64,000 nucleotides of DNA from Polynucleobacter sp. Latsch14-2 (lineage in GTDB: Bacteria > Pseudomonadota > Gammaproteobacteria > Burkholderiales > Burkholderiaceae), in NCBI RefSeq assembly GCF_018881925.1, contig NZ_JACVPL010000003.1, forward strand, positions 202,213 to 266,212. Reading direction: 5' to 3'. The notes below the pieces were generated by a model. It had not been told where the DNA came from and made no database searches. It worked only from the letters and a program-made list of their open reading frames with translations. The position numbers were made by a program, and so were the translations under genes. Positions 24,852-33,190 of the stretch are shown in pieces (the first letter of the stretch is position 1; each line of letters starts with the position of its first letter).

Positions 24852-26003
24852 TCAGTCTGGGCTTGCTCCTAGAATCACAGTTGCTTGGCTAGATAAGACA
24901 CCACCATTACCGTGTGCTAAGGCATGTTCACAATTAGAAACTTGTCTATCGCCACACTCACCACGAATTTGTCGTGCTGCCTCGATTAGTAAAAATAGGC
25001 CGTACATTCCAGGGTGGCAATACGATAAACCACCTCCATTGGTATTAACCGCAAATTTACCGCCCGGTGCAATCGCACCATTTTCGATAAAGTGACCGCC
25101 CTCGCCTTTTGGACAAAAACCAAGATCCTCTAAAAATAAAATGGTATTGATCGTAAAGGCGTCATATAGCATGGCGACATCCATGTCGCTTGGTTTTAAA
25201 CCAGCCATTTTGTATGCCTGGGGACCAGAACGGCTAGCAGCCGTAACGGTTAAATCTGGCATGCTGGAAATATTTGCATGCGATAAAGCTTCACCAACAC
25301 CTAATACATATGCAGGCTTTTTCTTGAGCTCTTTAGCACGCTTAGCACTCGTGAGAATAATTGCTCCGCCACCATCAGTGACTAAACAACAATCTCGTAC
25401 GGTGAGTGGATAGGAGGCCATCCTCGAACTGAGAACCTCTTCCACTGTTAAAGGCTTCTTTTCCCAGGCGACAGGATTAAGCAAAGCCCATTGTCTTGCA
25501 GCAACAGCCACTTGAGCTAATTGCTCCCGGGTTGTGCCGTATTGATGCATATGCCTAGCCGCAGCCATTGCGTAAGCTGTAGGTGGAATAAATGGATCGT
25601 ATGGAGTTTCATAAGCATTAAATTCACGTGGGCTAGCCAAGGCGCGACTCACTGATTTTTGTGTACTACCGTAAGTGATTAAAGCCACCTCGCATAAGCC
25701 ATGCTCAATTGCGAGCATTGCATGCCCAACATGCGACATAAAGGAGGAGCCACCAATCTGGGTATTGTCTTGGTACTTTGGATCAATCCCTAAATACTCC
25801 TTGAGAGCTAAGCTCGACATCCTCATTTGAGTAGTTGCAGTAAATATACCGTCAATATCTGAAAGCTTTAATCCGCAATCATCTAAAGCCCGCATGGTTG
25901 CTTGCGCCATTAGATCAACCACCTGAGTACCAGGCGCGCATAAGCCCAAATCCGACTCCGCCACCCCAACTATCGCAACACTTCCTCGTTTAAGACCGTG
26001 CAT
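24852..26003 (-). CDS. SCP2-type thiolase homologue lacking the nucleophilic Cys (possible retro-aldolase subunit)
   Basis: The 383-residue protein has the two-domain thiolase fold of the lipid-transfer/SCP2 branch (VAIVGVAESDLG, DDCGLKLSDIDGIF, then NTNGGGLSYCHPGMYG). The position of the catalytic Cys is occupied by Ser (QIGGSSFMSHVG), and the C-terminal CxG loop reads NGGVLSS. Claisen-type thiolysis is therefore unlikely. Tyrosines are kept in LYDAFT and LSYCHP, as in the Ltp2-type steroid side-chain retro-aldolases that work together with a DUF35 protein. The DUF35 gene lies eight bases upstream. I infer a CoA-ester aldolase/retro-aldolase; this is not proven. Confidence 0.8.
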   Translation of the reverse strand: MHGLKRGSVAIVGVAESDLGLCAPGTQVVDLMAQATMRALDDCGLKLSDIDGIFTATTQMRMSSLALKEYLGIDPKYQDNTQIGGSSFMSHVGHAMLAIEHGLCEVALITYGSTQKSVSRALASPREFNAYETPYDPFIPPTAYAMAAARHMHQYGTTREQLAQVAVAARQWALLNPVAWEKKPLTVEEVLSSRMASYPLTVRDCCLVTDGGGAIILTSAKRAKELKKKPAYVLGVGEALSHANISSMPDLTVTAASRSGPQAYKMAGLKPSDMDVAMLYDAFTINTILFLEDLGFCPKGEGGHFIENGAIAPGGKFAVNTNGGGLSYCHPGMYGLFLLIEAARQIRGECGDRQVSNCEHALAHGNGGVLSSQATVILGASPD

Positions 26004-26011
26004 ATAAATTC

Positions 26012-26386
26012 CTAGACCTGATTAAAAATTGCTAAAGGATTACCATCTTTATCTTTGGCTGCGACAAACTTCACGCGCATACCAATCTTCACAGCTTCAG
26101 GAGCAATCCCCTCCACGCGACTCATCATTCGAAAGCCTTCATCAAGATTAATTAAGGCAACGTTGTATGGCTGAACATCTTTTTTATAAATGACTGTTGT
26201 GGAGTACACCTCGCCTAAACCCTTTGAGATCTTCCAAGTCAAAGCTTCCCCTGTGCCAGGAGCGCAAACCCTGGGATAGAAAACGGCTTTGCCACTAGCA
26301 GATTCTTGGTACGCCAGTTTTCCCTCTGTTAAATATTTTTGATACTCCCCAAAAGGGGATGTTGTCACTAAACTAATTGCAGCCAC
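26012..26386 (-). CDS. DUF35 OB-fold protein, partner of the thiolase homologue
   Basis: A perfect AGGAGG at 26398-26393 sets the GTG at 26386 as start, giving 124 residues; the longer frame would read through its own ribosome site. The protein has the DUF35 layout: N-terminal helix (FGEYQKYLTEGKLAYQ), rubredoxin-like segment FYPRVCAPGTG, then the OB fold (GLGEVYSTTVIY, VALINLDEGFRMMSRV, IGMRVKFVAAKDKDG). Only one Cys remains of the usual zinc ribbon, so zinc binding is doubtful. These proteins form complexes with SCP2-type thiolases and CoA-ester aldolases, which matches the gene immediately downstream. Confidence 0.83.
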   Translation of the reverse strand: MAAISLVTTSPFGEYQKYLTEGKLAYQESASGKAVFYPRVCAPGTGEALTWKISKGLGEVYSTTVIYKKDVQPYNVALINLDEGFRMMSRVEGIAPEAVKIGMRVKFVAAKDKDGNPLAIFNQV

Positions 26387-26419
26387 GGCCTGCCTCCTCA
26401 CATCGTTCTTGATAAATAC

Positions 26420-27409
26420 TTACTCTTGTGTAATTCCTGTTTCTTTCACAATCTTGCCCCACTTAGTCACTTCACCCTGAATATATTGAGCAAACTCATC
26501 ACTAGTATTGGGGTTCCAATCAAAGCCAATTTTAGATATTTGCTCAAGCACAACCGGTTGCTTAATGATCTTAGAGATCGCTTGATTGAGCTTCACCACA
26601 ATATCTTTAGGTGTTTTAGCTGGCGCAAAGAAAGCAATCCAGGTGTCATCAACAACGCCAGGATAACCAGACTCAATAATCGTTGGGACATTGGGAACAA
26701 ATCTGGAGCGAACCGCGCTAGAAATCGCAATAGGCCTAATTTTTCCGCTATTAAGCCAATCAATCAGCCCTGGAGTTGCAAATGCAGCAGAACCTACAGG
26801 CACCTGCCCGCCGATGACCGCATTCAAAGCAGGTCCGGCACCCGCAAAAGGTATGTGGGTGATGTTAACCGAGGCCATTTTATTAAGATTCTCAGAAGTC
26901 AAGAAAGGCACGGTCCCAATACCAGCGGTGGCATAAGACAAATCTTTTGTCTTGGCTAAGGTAAGAAGCTCTTTTAAATTATTGGCTTTAACATCTGGGT
27001 GAACAAAAATAATTGTAGGGCTATATCCAGCATTAATAATTGGGGTAAATTGCTTTATCGGATCATAGCCAGCATTTTTGAATAGACTTGGATTAATTGC
27101 GAATGCCGTACTAGTTACCAAGATGGTGTAGCCATCTGGTTCCGCGGTGGCCACAAAATGGGCTCCAATGTTGCCGCCGCCACCCGCTTTATTTTCCACA
27201 ATGACTGGTTGCCCGAGATCTTCAGAAAGATATTTGCCAATAATTCGCGCAATGACATCCGTGCCGCCACCTGGCGCAAAAGACACAATCAACTTAATTG
27301 GCTTGGTTGGATAATCAGCAGCGAAGGTTGGTCCTGATAAATAGGTACCAGCAAGCAAAACCGCGATTTGCAAGACAGGCAGAATAGACCGTTGTACACA
27401 CTTAAACAT
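26420..27409 (-). CDS. Bug-family (TctC-like) periplasmic substrate-binding protein
   Basis: The ATG at 27409 follows GGAGG by five bases; an in-frame ATG at 27460 lies within the upstream ligase gene. The 329-residue receptor has a Sec signal ending at TFAADYPTKPIKLIV, then SFAPGGGTDVIARIIG, VATAEPDGYTILV, ITHIPFAGAGPALNAVIGG and VPNVPTIIESGYPG. Phe-Ala replaces the more usual Tyr-Lys in HIPF-A-G. The GGGTD loop is shared with the receptor at 19200-20213 in the same operon. Located between an acyl-CoA ligase and the DUF35/thiolase pair. Confidence 0.93.
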   Translation of the reverse strand: MFKCVQRSILPVLQIAVLLAGTYLSGPTFAADYPTKPIKLIVSFAPGGGTDVIARIIGKYLSEDLGQPVIVENKAGGGGNIGAHFVATAEPDGYTILVTSTAFAINPSLFKNAGYDPIKQFTPIINAGYSPTIIFVHPDVKANNLKELLTLAKTKDLSYATAGIGTVPFLTSENLNKMASVNITHIPFAGAGPALNAVIGGQVPVGSAAFATPGLIDWLNSGKIRPIAISSAVRSRFVPNVPTIIESGYPGVVDDTWIAFFAPAKTPKDIVVKLNQAISKIIKQPVVLEQISKIGFDWNPNTSDEFAQYIQGEVTKWGKIVKETGITQE

Positions 27410-27443
27410 TGGCGCCTCCAGATAACTATATTTATTAGGACTT

Positions 27444-29036
27444 CTAAGCCTCAGTATCAATTGCTTGTTGCATTAAATTTGGATCAGACTTCAATACATT
27501 TTTAGCTACTTTGTAAGTGGGTGTATGAGGCAGATCATCGACAAAAAGAACATATCTTGGGATCTTGATCTTTGCTAAACGTTCAGCGCACCATGAAACC
27601 ACCTCAGCAGCATCCAATTTGGCGTTGGGATGGGTCACAATAGCAACCAAAATTTCTTCGCCACCCAACTCGGAAGGCACTCCAACAGCAGCCACCTCTT
27701 TAACAGAGGGGTGTGATGCCACAGCTTTATCAATTTCTGCGCCAGCAATATTCTCACCACGGCGACGGATCAAGTCTTTTTTACGACTGACAAAGTAAAA
27801 GTATCCATCTGAATCGCGTCTCATCAGATCGCCAGTTTTATACCATTCACCCTCAAAAGCCGCTTCTGTTTGCTCAGGATTCTTATAGTAACCTTGCATC
27901 ACTATTGGGTGCTTAACCCATAACTCACCAACTTCGTCAGTGGCTACATCAACACCATCGTCATCCACTAGGCGGCATTGTGCCCATGGTTTATTAGGAT
28001 CTGGATGGCGACCAACCGGGCCCAGACTGCCAAATTTTCTTTCGCCATCATAGGGGTTGCAAATAATTCCAGGAATCTCAGTCATGCCAATTCCGTTAAT
28101 TAAATCGCTTACCTTAAATGTCTCTTGGAAAAAAGCCTCTTCTTCAGGACGTAGTCCATAGATAATCCGAATTTGATGGTTAGGGTTAAATTCTGAACGC
28201 GGTCTCGATTTCAGAATTAGTCCAACAGTGTCAATAAAATTGACCTGCGTTGCCCTTGTCTCGGCGGCAGTGTCCCAGAAGGTACTCGCTGAGAATCTCT
28301 CAACAATAATAATCGTAGCCCCAGCTGCAATCGTTCCTGCTAGCGAGTAAAACAAAGCATTGATATGGAATAAGGGTAGCACTGTTAACACTCTCTCATC
28401 AGTCTGCAACCAAAGCCTTGAAATATTGGCCTCGCCTGAGGTGATGAAATTTCGTTGACTATGCATCGCACCTTTGGGAAAGCCGGTGGTACCAGATGTA
28501 AAAATAATGAGGCAAGTAGCATCCGCTGAAGATGGTGGCGGCAGAGGATCAGTGAAAGTTTGCTGGAGAATTTCTAAAAGATCTACTGCATCACTCTCAC
28601 TCCCAGCAAAGGACATATACCATGGCGCAGGATCAATCCCCTGACAAGCTTCACGCACAACCGGCAAGAGATTCAAATCGCAACATACCGCACTAACTCC
28701 TGCATGACTAAAAATATAGGCTGCATCTTCGGCTCTGAGCTCTGGATTTGCTGGGACCATAATCGCCCCAATTCTGGCGCAGGCAAATAAAACGAGCAAA
28801 TGCCCAATATTATTTTTGGCTATGAGCCCAACACGGTCTCCTGGTTTGATGCCCCTGGAAACCAAATACTGAGCGCAAGTTAAATAATCTTTCTTAAATT
28901 GGGCATAGGACCAAGATTGACCCTTAAAGACTGCAAATTCTTTATTCGGGTCTATCGAGCGACTATCGAAAAGATCCGCTAAAGAATAATCATGCGGCCT
29001 GTACGACTGTATAACTTCTAATGGATTGAGCATCAT
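27444..29036 (-). CDS. Acyl-CoA synthetase (AMP-forming), paralogue of 20233-21849
   Basis: A 530-residue adenylate-forming CoA ligase with P-loop FTSGTTGFPKGAMHSQ, GIGMTEIPGIICNPYDG, GEWYKTGDLMRR, RRRGENIAGAE and the C-terminal catalytic Lys in HTPTYKVAKNVL. It starts MMLNPLEVIQSYRPHDYSL, matching the NPLEVI/SPLEVI start of its paralogue, so the pair arose by duplication within the operon. It is the second gene of the run, 14 bases after the amidohydrolase. The probable role is activation of the acid that the thiolase-like/DUF35 pair later cleaves. The acid cannot be identified from sequence alone. Confidence 0.92.
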   Translation of the reverse strand: MMLNPLEVIQSYRPHDYSLADLFDSRSIDPNKEFAVFKGQSWSYAQFKKDYLTCAQYLVSRGIKPGDRVGLIAKNNIGHLLVLFACARIGAIMVPANPELRAEDAAYIFSHAGVSAVCCDLNLLPVVREACQGIDPAPWYMSFAGSESDAVDLLEILQQTFTDPLPPPSSADATCLIIFTSGTTGFPKGAMHSQRNFITSGEANISRLWLQTDERVLTVLPLFHINALFYSLAGTIAAGATIIIVERFSASTFWDTAAETRATQVNFIDTVGLILKSRPRSEFNPNHQIRIIYGLRPEEEAFFQETFKVSDLINGIGMTEIPGIICNPYDGERKFGSLGPVGRHPDPNKPWAQCRLVDDDGVDVATDEVGELWVKHPIVMQGYYKNPEQTEAAFEGEWYKTGDLMRRDSDGYFYFVSRKKDLIRRRGENIAGAEIDKAVASHPSVKEVAAVGVPSELGGEEILVAIVTHPNAKLDAAEVVSWCAERLAKIKIPRYVLFVDDLPHTPTYKVAKNVLKSDPNLMQQAIDTEA

Positions 29037-29050
29037 TATTAATTACGTCT

Positions 29051-29875
29051 TTATGCCTTGAAGCCAAAAAATTTGGAAGGGTTATCCCAGAGTACTTTTC
29101 TTTGATCCTTTGGATCGGGCAACCAGCGCTCTAGGCAAGTCAATGGCGGGCCGTAATCTACACGACGATCCATCAAGACAAATGGCCAATCCGATCCCCA
29201 TACGCAATTATCAATCGTAAAAGAATCTACTACGGCCGCAACAAAAGGATCCACATCAAGATAGGGATACGCCTGATTAGAGGATCTAAATGGTCCAGAT
29301 AACTTCACTACGGTGTTACCTTCGCGACCGAATTCTAATAACTTTTGAAATCCTGGATTATTGACTCCAGCGGGAATATCAGGTCGGCAAAAATGATCGA
29401 TCATCATTCTTACTCCAGCTTTTCTCAAGAGATCTTCAGCATCAACCAGATTGTCCTTTTCGCAGTGAATCTGTAAAAACCAACCCATCTCCTTAATCAT
29501 GGCAAGCATGCGTTCAGCCCCAGGCTCAAGTAACTCTTTATTTCCATAAAACATCAAATTGATACGCATACCGACAACCCCAGCATCATTAAGCGCAGTC
29601 AATTCTTTTTCAGTTACGTTTGGCGAGACCAGCGCGATTCCCTTGAAGTGCCCATTTGAATTTTTAATGGCGTCAAGCATGCAGCTATTATCAAAACCAT
29701 ATGGCAGAGCGCCGGTCAATAGCCCATGTGAGAAACCGTGGGCATGCAATACATCCATAAACTCGGTAGGTGAGCCCTGCTGATTTTCATCTGGAATATA
29801 GTGCGCATCAGTAGCAAAGCTGAATTTTTTATTAAATACGTGGGCGTGCGAATCGACTGCTGGCGATGTAACCAT
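29051..29875 (-). CDS. Amidohydrolase_2 family (LigI-like) metal-dependent hydrolase
   Basis: This 274-residue TIM-barrel hydrolase belongs to the group of 2-pyrone-4,6-dicarboxylate lactonase (LigI). Key motifs are VDSHAHVF (metal HxH), QIHCEKD, MIDHFCRPD, VKLSGPFR and VWGSDWPF (catalytic Asp). Members open lactones or cleave C-C bonds of cyclic carboxylates. It is the first gene of the 11-gene minus-strand run and has a perfect 8-bp inverted repeat just upstream. A second, divergent LigI-like protein is encoded at 36076-36954. Substrate unknown; a dicarboxylate lactone is a reasonable guess. Confidence 0.87.
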   Translation of the reverse strand: MVTSPAVDSHAHVFNKKFSFATDAHYIPDENQQGSPTEFMDVLHAHGFSHGLLTGALPYGFDNSCMLDAIKNSNGHFKGIALVSPNVTEKELTALNDAGVVGMRINLMFYGNKELLEPGAERMLAMIKEMGWFLQIHCEKDNLVDAEDLLRKAGVRMMIDHFCRPDIPAGVNNPGFQKLLEFGREGNTVVKLSGPFRSSNQAYPYLDVDPFVAAVVDSFTIDNCVWGSDWPFVLMDRRVDYGPPLTCLERWLPDPKDQRKVLWDNPSKFFGFKA

Positions 29876-30208
29876 TGTGATATCTCCATATTTTTTTATT
29901 TGTAACGCTAACTATATTACAAATAAGTGTGTATTTCTAACAAAATAAGCTCAAATTTGCAGCGTAACTAGTGCGTATAAGTTGTTTATTTTTGAATCAC
30001 TGAATAGTCAATAATGAACATGCTGCTTCGCAATAGAATTACAAGCAAAAAATTTTAGTGTTTATAACTTTTCAATCTAGAGAGGTTCTTTTTGTTATAG
30101 AAAAAACCTTGCTCTATTAAGACCCCTGTCGGATTAAAGATTTGGTAGACTGATTTTCTAGGTTAAGCAAACCCCTGCACCGACGCCATCAAGGAAAGAC
30201 ACTTGCAT
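29876..30208. promoter_or_regulatory. Divergent intergenic region between the 11-gene run and the next Bug operon
   Basis: This 333-base, A/T-rich spacer separates two divergent operons. Near the minus-strand operon it holds the inverted repeat at 29898-29924. The remainder shows no convincing reading frame; near the plus-strand gene there is only the ribosome site AAGGAAAG before the ATG at 30209. Both promoters must lie here. Confidence 0.5.
29898..29924. promoter_or_regulatory. Candidate operator: ATTTGTAA-N11-TTACAAAT
   Basis: Two perfect 8-base arms are separated by 11 bases. The repeat lies 23-49 bases upstream of the start codon of the first gene of the 11-gene run, where an operator or promoter is expected. 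No regulator gene adjoins, so the cognate protein (GntR-, TetR- or LysR-type) would be encoded elsewhere. Confidence 0.5.
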
Positions 30209-31204
30209 ATGATTTCTTGGAATTCTTTTTCTCGCGCTTTGCTAATAGCTCTTGTCCTGACAAGCTCATCTTTGGCTTTTTCACAAAACACCCCTCCAGA
30301 GAAGTGGCCTGCTCGGCCAATTAAAATGATTATTCCTTTTTCCGCCGGAGGGCCTTTAGATTCTCTAGCAAGAAAGTTTGGACAAAAACTAACCGACATC
30401 TTGGGCACACCGGTTATTGTTGAGAACCGCGCAGGAGCGAATGGGATTATTGGCGCCGATTTAGTAGCAAAATCAGCGCCCGATGGTTATACGATGTTGT
30501 TCATGACAGGGTCTTTTACAGCTAATCCGGCCTTATATAAAAAACTACCGTTTGATCCCATAAAAGATTTTTCACCGATAACGCAGCTCGGTAGAACTTA
30601 CGGCTTGGTATTGGTATTGAATGATGCAGTACCAGCCAAATCACTCAAAGACTTAATAGCCCTAGCTAAGTCCAGACCCGGGCAGCTCAATTACTCATCC
30701 GGGGGTGAGGGCAACCTAACGCACCTTGCTGGCGAACTATTTAATCACTCGGCTAATATTCAAATTACCCATGTCCCATATAAGGGGAGTGGCCCAGCCC
30801 TCACGGATGTTTTAGCAGGTCAAGTTGATATGACGTTTGTATCTACAGTCGGCTCCATTCAGGTGATGAAGGAGAAAAGAATTTTGCCCATCGCGATTAC
30901 GAGCAGCATCCGCTCTCCCGCCCTACCAGATCTAGCAACATTTACTGAGTTTGGTTACAAGGAGATGGAAAAAATTTTTGGGTGGTACGGCTTATGGTAC
31001 CCAGCGGGAACGCCCACAGATCGTGTAGACCGAGTCCAACAAGCGGTTCAACAGATTTTAAAAATGCCAGATATTAAGGCTCATTTTGATGAGATTGGAT
31101 TGATGCCGGTTGGGTCATCTCCAAAAGATTTTTCTCAATTTATTCGAGAAGATATAGCTTACCAAGATAGCCTTTTTAAGATCGCCAAAGTTGCTAAGCA
31201 GTAA
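30209..31204 (+). CDS. Bug-family (TctC-like) periplasmic substrate-binding protein
   Basis: The ATG at 30209 lies ten bases after AAGGAAAG; a TTG two codons upstream is less well placed. The 331-residue receptor has a Sec signal (SRALLIALVLTSSSLAFSQ), then WPARPIKMIIPFSAGGPLDSLARKF, VAKSAPDGYTMLF, THVPYKGSGPALTDVLAGQV and LPDLATFTEFGY. Glu-Lys-Trp between signal and fold is an extra short linker. It heads a three-gene operon with an FrsA-like hydrolase and a nitroreductase, which suggests uptake of an aromatic or nitro/heterocyclic acid (inference). Confidence 0.93.
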   Translation: MISWNSFSRALLIALVLTSSSLAFSQNTPPEKWPARPIKMIIPFSAGGPLDSLARKFGQKLTDILGTPVIVENRAGANGIIGADLVAKSAPDGYTMLFMTGSFTANPALYKKLPFDPIKDFSPITQLGRTYGLVLVLNDAVPAKSLKDLIALAKSRPGQLNYSSGGEGNLTHLAGELFNHSANIQITHVPYKGSGPALTDVLAGQVDMTFVSTVGSIQVMKEKRILPIAITSSIRSPALPDLATFTEFGYKEMEKIFGWYGLWYPAGTPTDRVDRVQQAVQQILKMPDIKAHFDEIGLMPVGSSPKDFSQFIREDIAYQDSLFKIAKVAKQ

Positions 31205-31242
31205 TCGAAATACATCACATCCATTTTTAATAGGGGACACAA

Positions 31243-32412
31243 ATGTTTGAATATTTTCCGAATAATTACACCTGGAGTTTAGCGGTGATGTCAGCCTTAA
31301 ACCGCGGCGGTCAGATTGCCGAGGTTGATGAAGCTTGTCGCTCTCTCAAAGAGTATGCGGGCATTAAAGCCTTAGGTGGTGATGTCACGGCTCAAAATGC
31401 TTGGTTTGAGAGTTGGGTCAAAATGGCTGAACGGGTTGAACGTTTAGCCCAAGTAGATGAAGCTGCGGGAAACTTATTATCGGCTGGGCGTAAGTATTTG
31501 AGAGTGGGACTCTATTTTCAATTGGCCGAGAGAATGCCTAGCCATAAAGACCCAAGACGACTAGTGGCTTACAAAAAAGGAATTGCCGCCTATGAAAAGG
31601 GGCTGCGGTTTCGTAAAGAGCCTATTGAGTATGTTCAAGTTCCATATGAAGGCACCTACCTTCCGGCTATCTTTATGAAGGCTCCAGGATCAGAAAAAAC
31701 ACCTTGTATGGTGCACTTTAATGGTCTTGACTTAACCAAAGAGATCGTCTATTCCGCGATCGCCGATGAATTGAAACGACGCGGCATTTCTGCTTTGATT
31801 GTTGATCACCCTGGGATTGGGGCCGCCTTGCGTCTTCAGAATTTACCCAGCGGACCCGATACTGAACGATCTGCTTCTGCGTGTGTAGATTATTTAGAGA
31901 CCAGAGCGGATGTAGATCCCAACAGAATTGGAATCATGGCCTTGAGTCTTGGCGGCTACTACGCGCCGCGGGCTGCCGCATTTGAACCCCGCTTTAAATG
32001 TTGTGTAGCCTGGGGGGCCATCTTTGATTATGGTCATGCAGTGCAAGGAAGGCTCAATGGACAAGGCGAGCCTTCGGTTCCAGGTTATGCCGAACACGTT
32101 AATTGGGTATTTGGTCAAGACACTTTTGAAAAAACAATGCAGGTTGTGAGACAGATGACTCTGGAGCCTATTGCACATCAAATTAAGTGTTCATTGCTGG
32201 TGGTGCATGGTGAGAATGATCGTCAAATTCCTTTATGGCATGCGGAAAAAACCATTGCCGCAGCAGTCAATAGCCCCGATAAAGAATTGAAGGTATTTTC
32301 GCTATTTGATGGCGGTGCTGAGCACTGCGGTGCTGATAACAGTACGATGGTTGTGGACTATATGACGGATTGGATTAGTAGACGCTTGGGCGGCTCTGTT
32401 GAGGGAATCTAA
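31243..32412 (+). CDS. FrsA-like alpha/beta hydrolase (2,6-dihydroxypseudooxynicotine-hydrolase type)
   Basis: The 389-residue protein has a helical N-terminal cap (about 1-125) and a C-terminal alpha/beta hydrolase domain: VHFNGLDLTKE, DHPGIGAAL, nucleophile Ser in MALSLGGYYAPR, Asp in HGENDRQIP and His in GAEHCGAD. This cap-plus-core form is typical of C-C bond hydrolases such as dihydroxypseudooxynicotine hydrolase. A Bug receptor precedes it and an NfsB-like nitroreductase follows. It would cleave a 1,3-diketone-like or ester bond in the cytoplasm. A secreted relative is encoded at 44248-45453. Confidence 0.86.
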   Translation: MFEYFPNNYTWSLAVMSALNRGGQIAEVDEACRSLKEYAGIKALGGDVTAQNAWFESWVKMAERVERLAQVDEAAGNLLSAGRKYLRVGLYFQLAERMPSHKDPRRLVAYKKGIAAYEKGLRFRKEPIEYVQVPYEGTYLPAIFMKAPGSEKTPCMVHFNGLDLTKEIVYSAIADELKRRGISALIVDHPGIGAALRLQNLPSGPDTERSASACVDYLETRADVDPNRIGIMALSLGGYYAPRAAAFEPRFKCCVAWGAIFDYGHAVQGRLNGQGEPSVPGYAEHVNWVFGQDTFEKTMQVVRQMTLEPIAHQIKCSLLVVHGENDRQIPLWHAEKTIAAAVNSPDKELKVFSLFDGGAEHCGADNSTMVVDYMTDWISRRLGGSVEGI

Positions 32413-32469
32413 CTCAAAGAGTTCTAATAGCAGCGATAGCAAGAAAAATAATTATTTAAAGGAAAATTA

Positions 32470-33105
32470 ATGAGTCTCGTAGATAAATTACAGTGGCGCT
32501 ATGCCGCAAAAAAGATGGACCCTAGTAAAGTAGTTTCCCAAGAAAAGGTTGATAAAATTTTAGAGGCAGTGAGGCTAACAGCAAGCTCAAGCGGACTGCA
32601 GCCTTATGAGTTATTGGTAATCACCAATAAAGAGCTTCGTGAAAAAATCAAGCCTGTTGCTAACAACCAATCTCAAGTCACAGACTGCTCACACTTACTC
32701 GTATTTGCCGCTTGGGATGATTACACTGCTGATCGCATCAATGAGGTATTTGACTTAACCAACGAGATTCGCAATGTGACGCTTAAGGATCGCGAAGTTT
32801 ATCGTCAAAAGCTGATTGCAGGTTATCCACCTAGAGGCCCTGAAATTAATTTCATTCATACCGCCAAACAGGCCTACATTGCGCTAGGTACTGCTTTAAT
32901 AGCGGCAGCTGAAGAAGATGTGGACTGCACGCCGATGGAAGGCTTTGACCCGAGCGCCGTTGATGAGATTCTGAATCTCAAAGAAAAACATTTGCGCAGC
33001 GTATTGCTTCTCCCGCTGGGCTACAGAAAAGCTGATGAAGATTGGTTAGTGAACCTTAAAAAGGTGAGATGGCCCAAAGATCGCTTTATCACCTGGATCA
33101 AGTAA
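32470..33105 (+). CDS. NfsB-like nitroreductase family FMN oxidoreductase
   Basis: The 211-residue protein follows AAGGAAAA at good distance. It has the NfsB pattern: WRYAAKKMDPSK at the start (FMN phosphate contact), ASSSGLQPYELLVI, AYIALGTALIAAAEEDVD, PMEGFDP, and LPLGYRKADEDW. Such FMN enzymes reduce nitro groups, quinones or activated double bonds with NAD(P)H. It is the last gene of a three-gene operon that ends at a perfect palindromic terminator. Linkage to a Bug receptor and a C-C hydrolase suggests a reductive step in the same pathway. Confidence 0.9.
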   Translation: MSLVDKLQWRYAAKKMDPSKVVSQEKVDKILEAVRLTASSSGLQPYELLVITNKELREKIKPVANNQSQVTDCSHLLVFAAWDDYTADRINEVFDLTNEIRNVTLKDREVYRQKLIAGYPPRGPEINFIHTAKQAYIALGTALIAAAEEDVDCTPMEGFDPSAVDEILNLKEKHLRSVLLLPLGYRKADEDWLVNLKKVRWPKDRFITWIK

Positions 33106-33143
33106 GAGCCTTCGTTTCATTTGCCCTAACTAACGATAGCGTT

Positions 33144-33175
33144 AAAAATACCAACCCATGGGTTGGTATTTTTTT
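33144..33175. terminator. Bidirectional intrinsic terminator
   Basis: A 30-base perfect palindrome (AAAAATACCAACCC-AT-GGGTTGGTATTTTT) with an A run on one side and seven T on the other lies between the nitroreductase (+) and the ModA-like gene (-). It can terminate both convergent transcripts. Confidence 0.88.
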
Positions 33176-33190
33176 AGAGAATCAATTCAC

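Noticed and set aside
26426..26959. Long plus-strand ORF of 177 codons
   Set aside because: It lies wholly antisense to a Bug receptor with full family signatures, has no ribosome site, and its composition (many Arg, Asn, His) is typical of a shadow frame.
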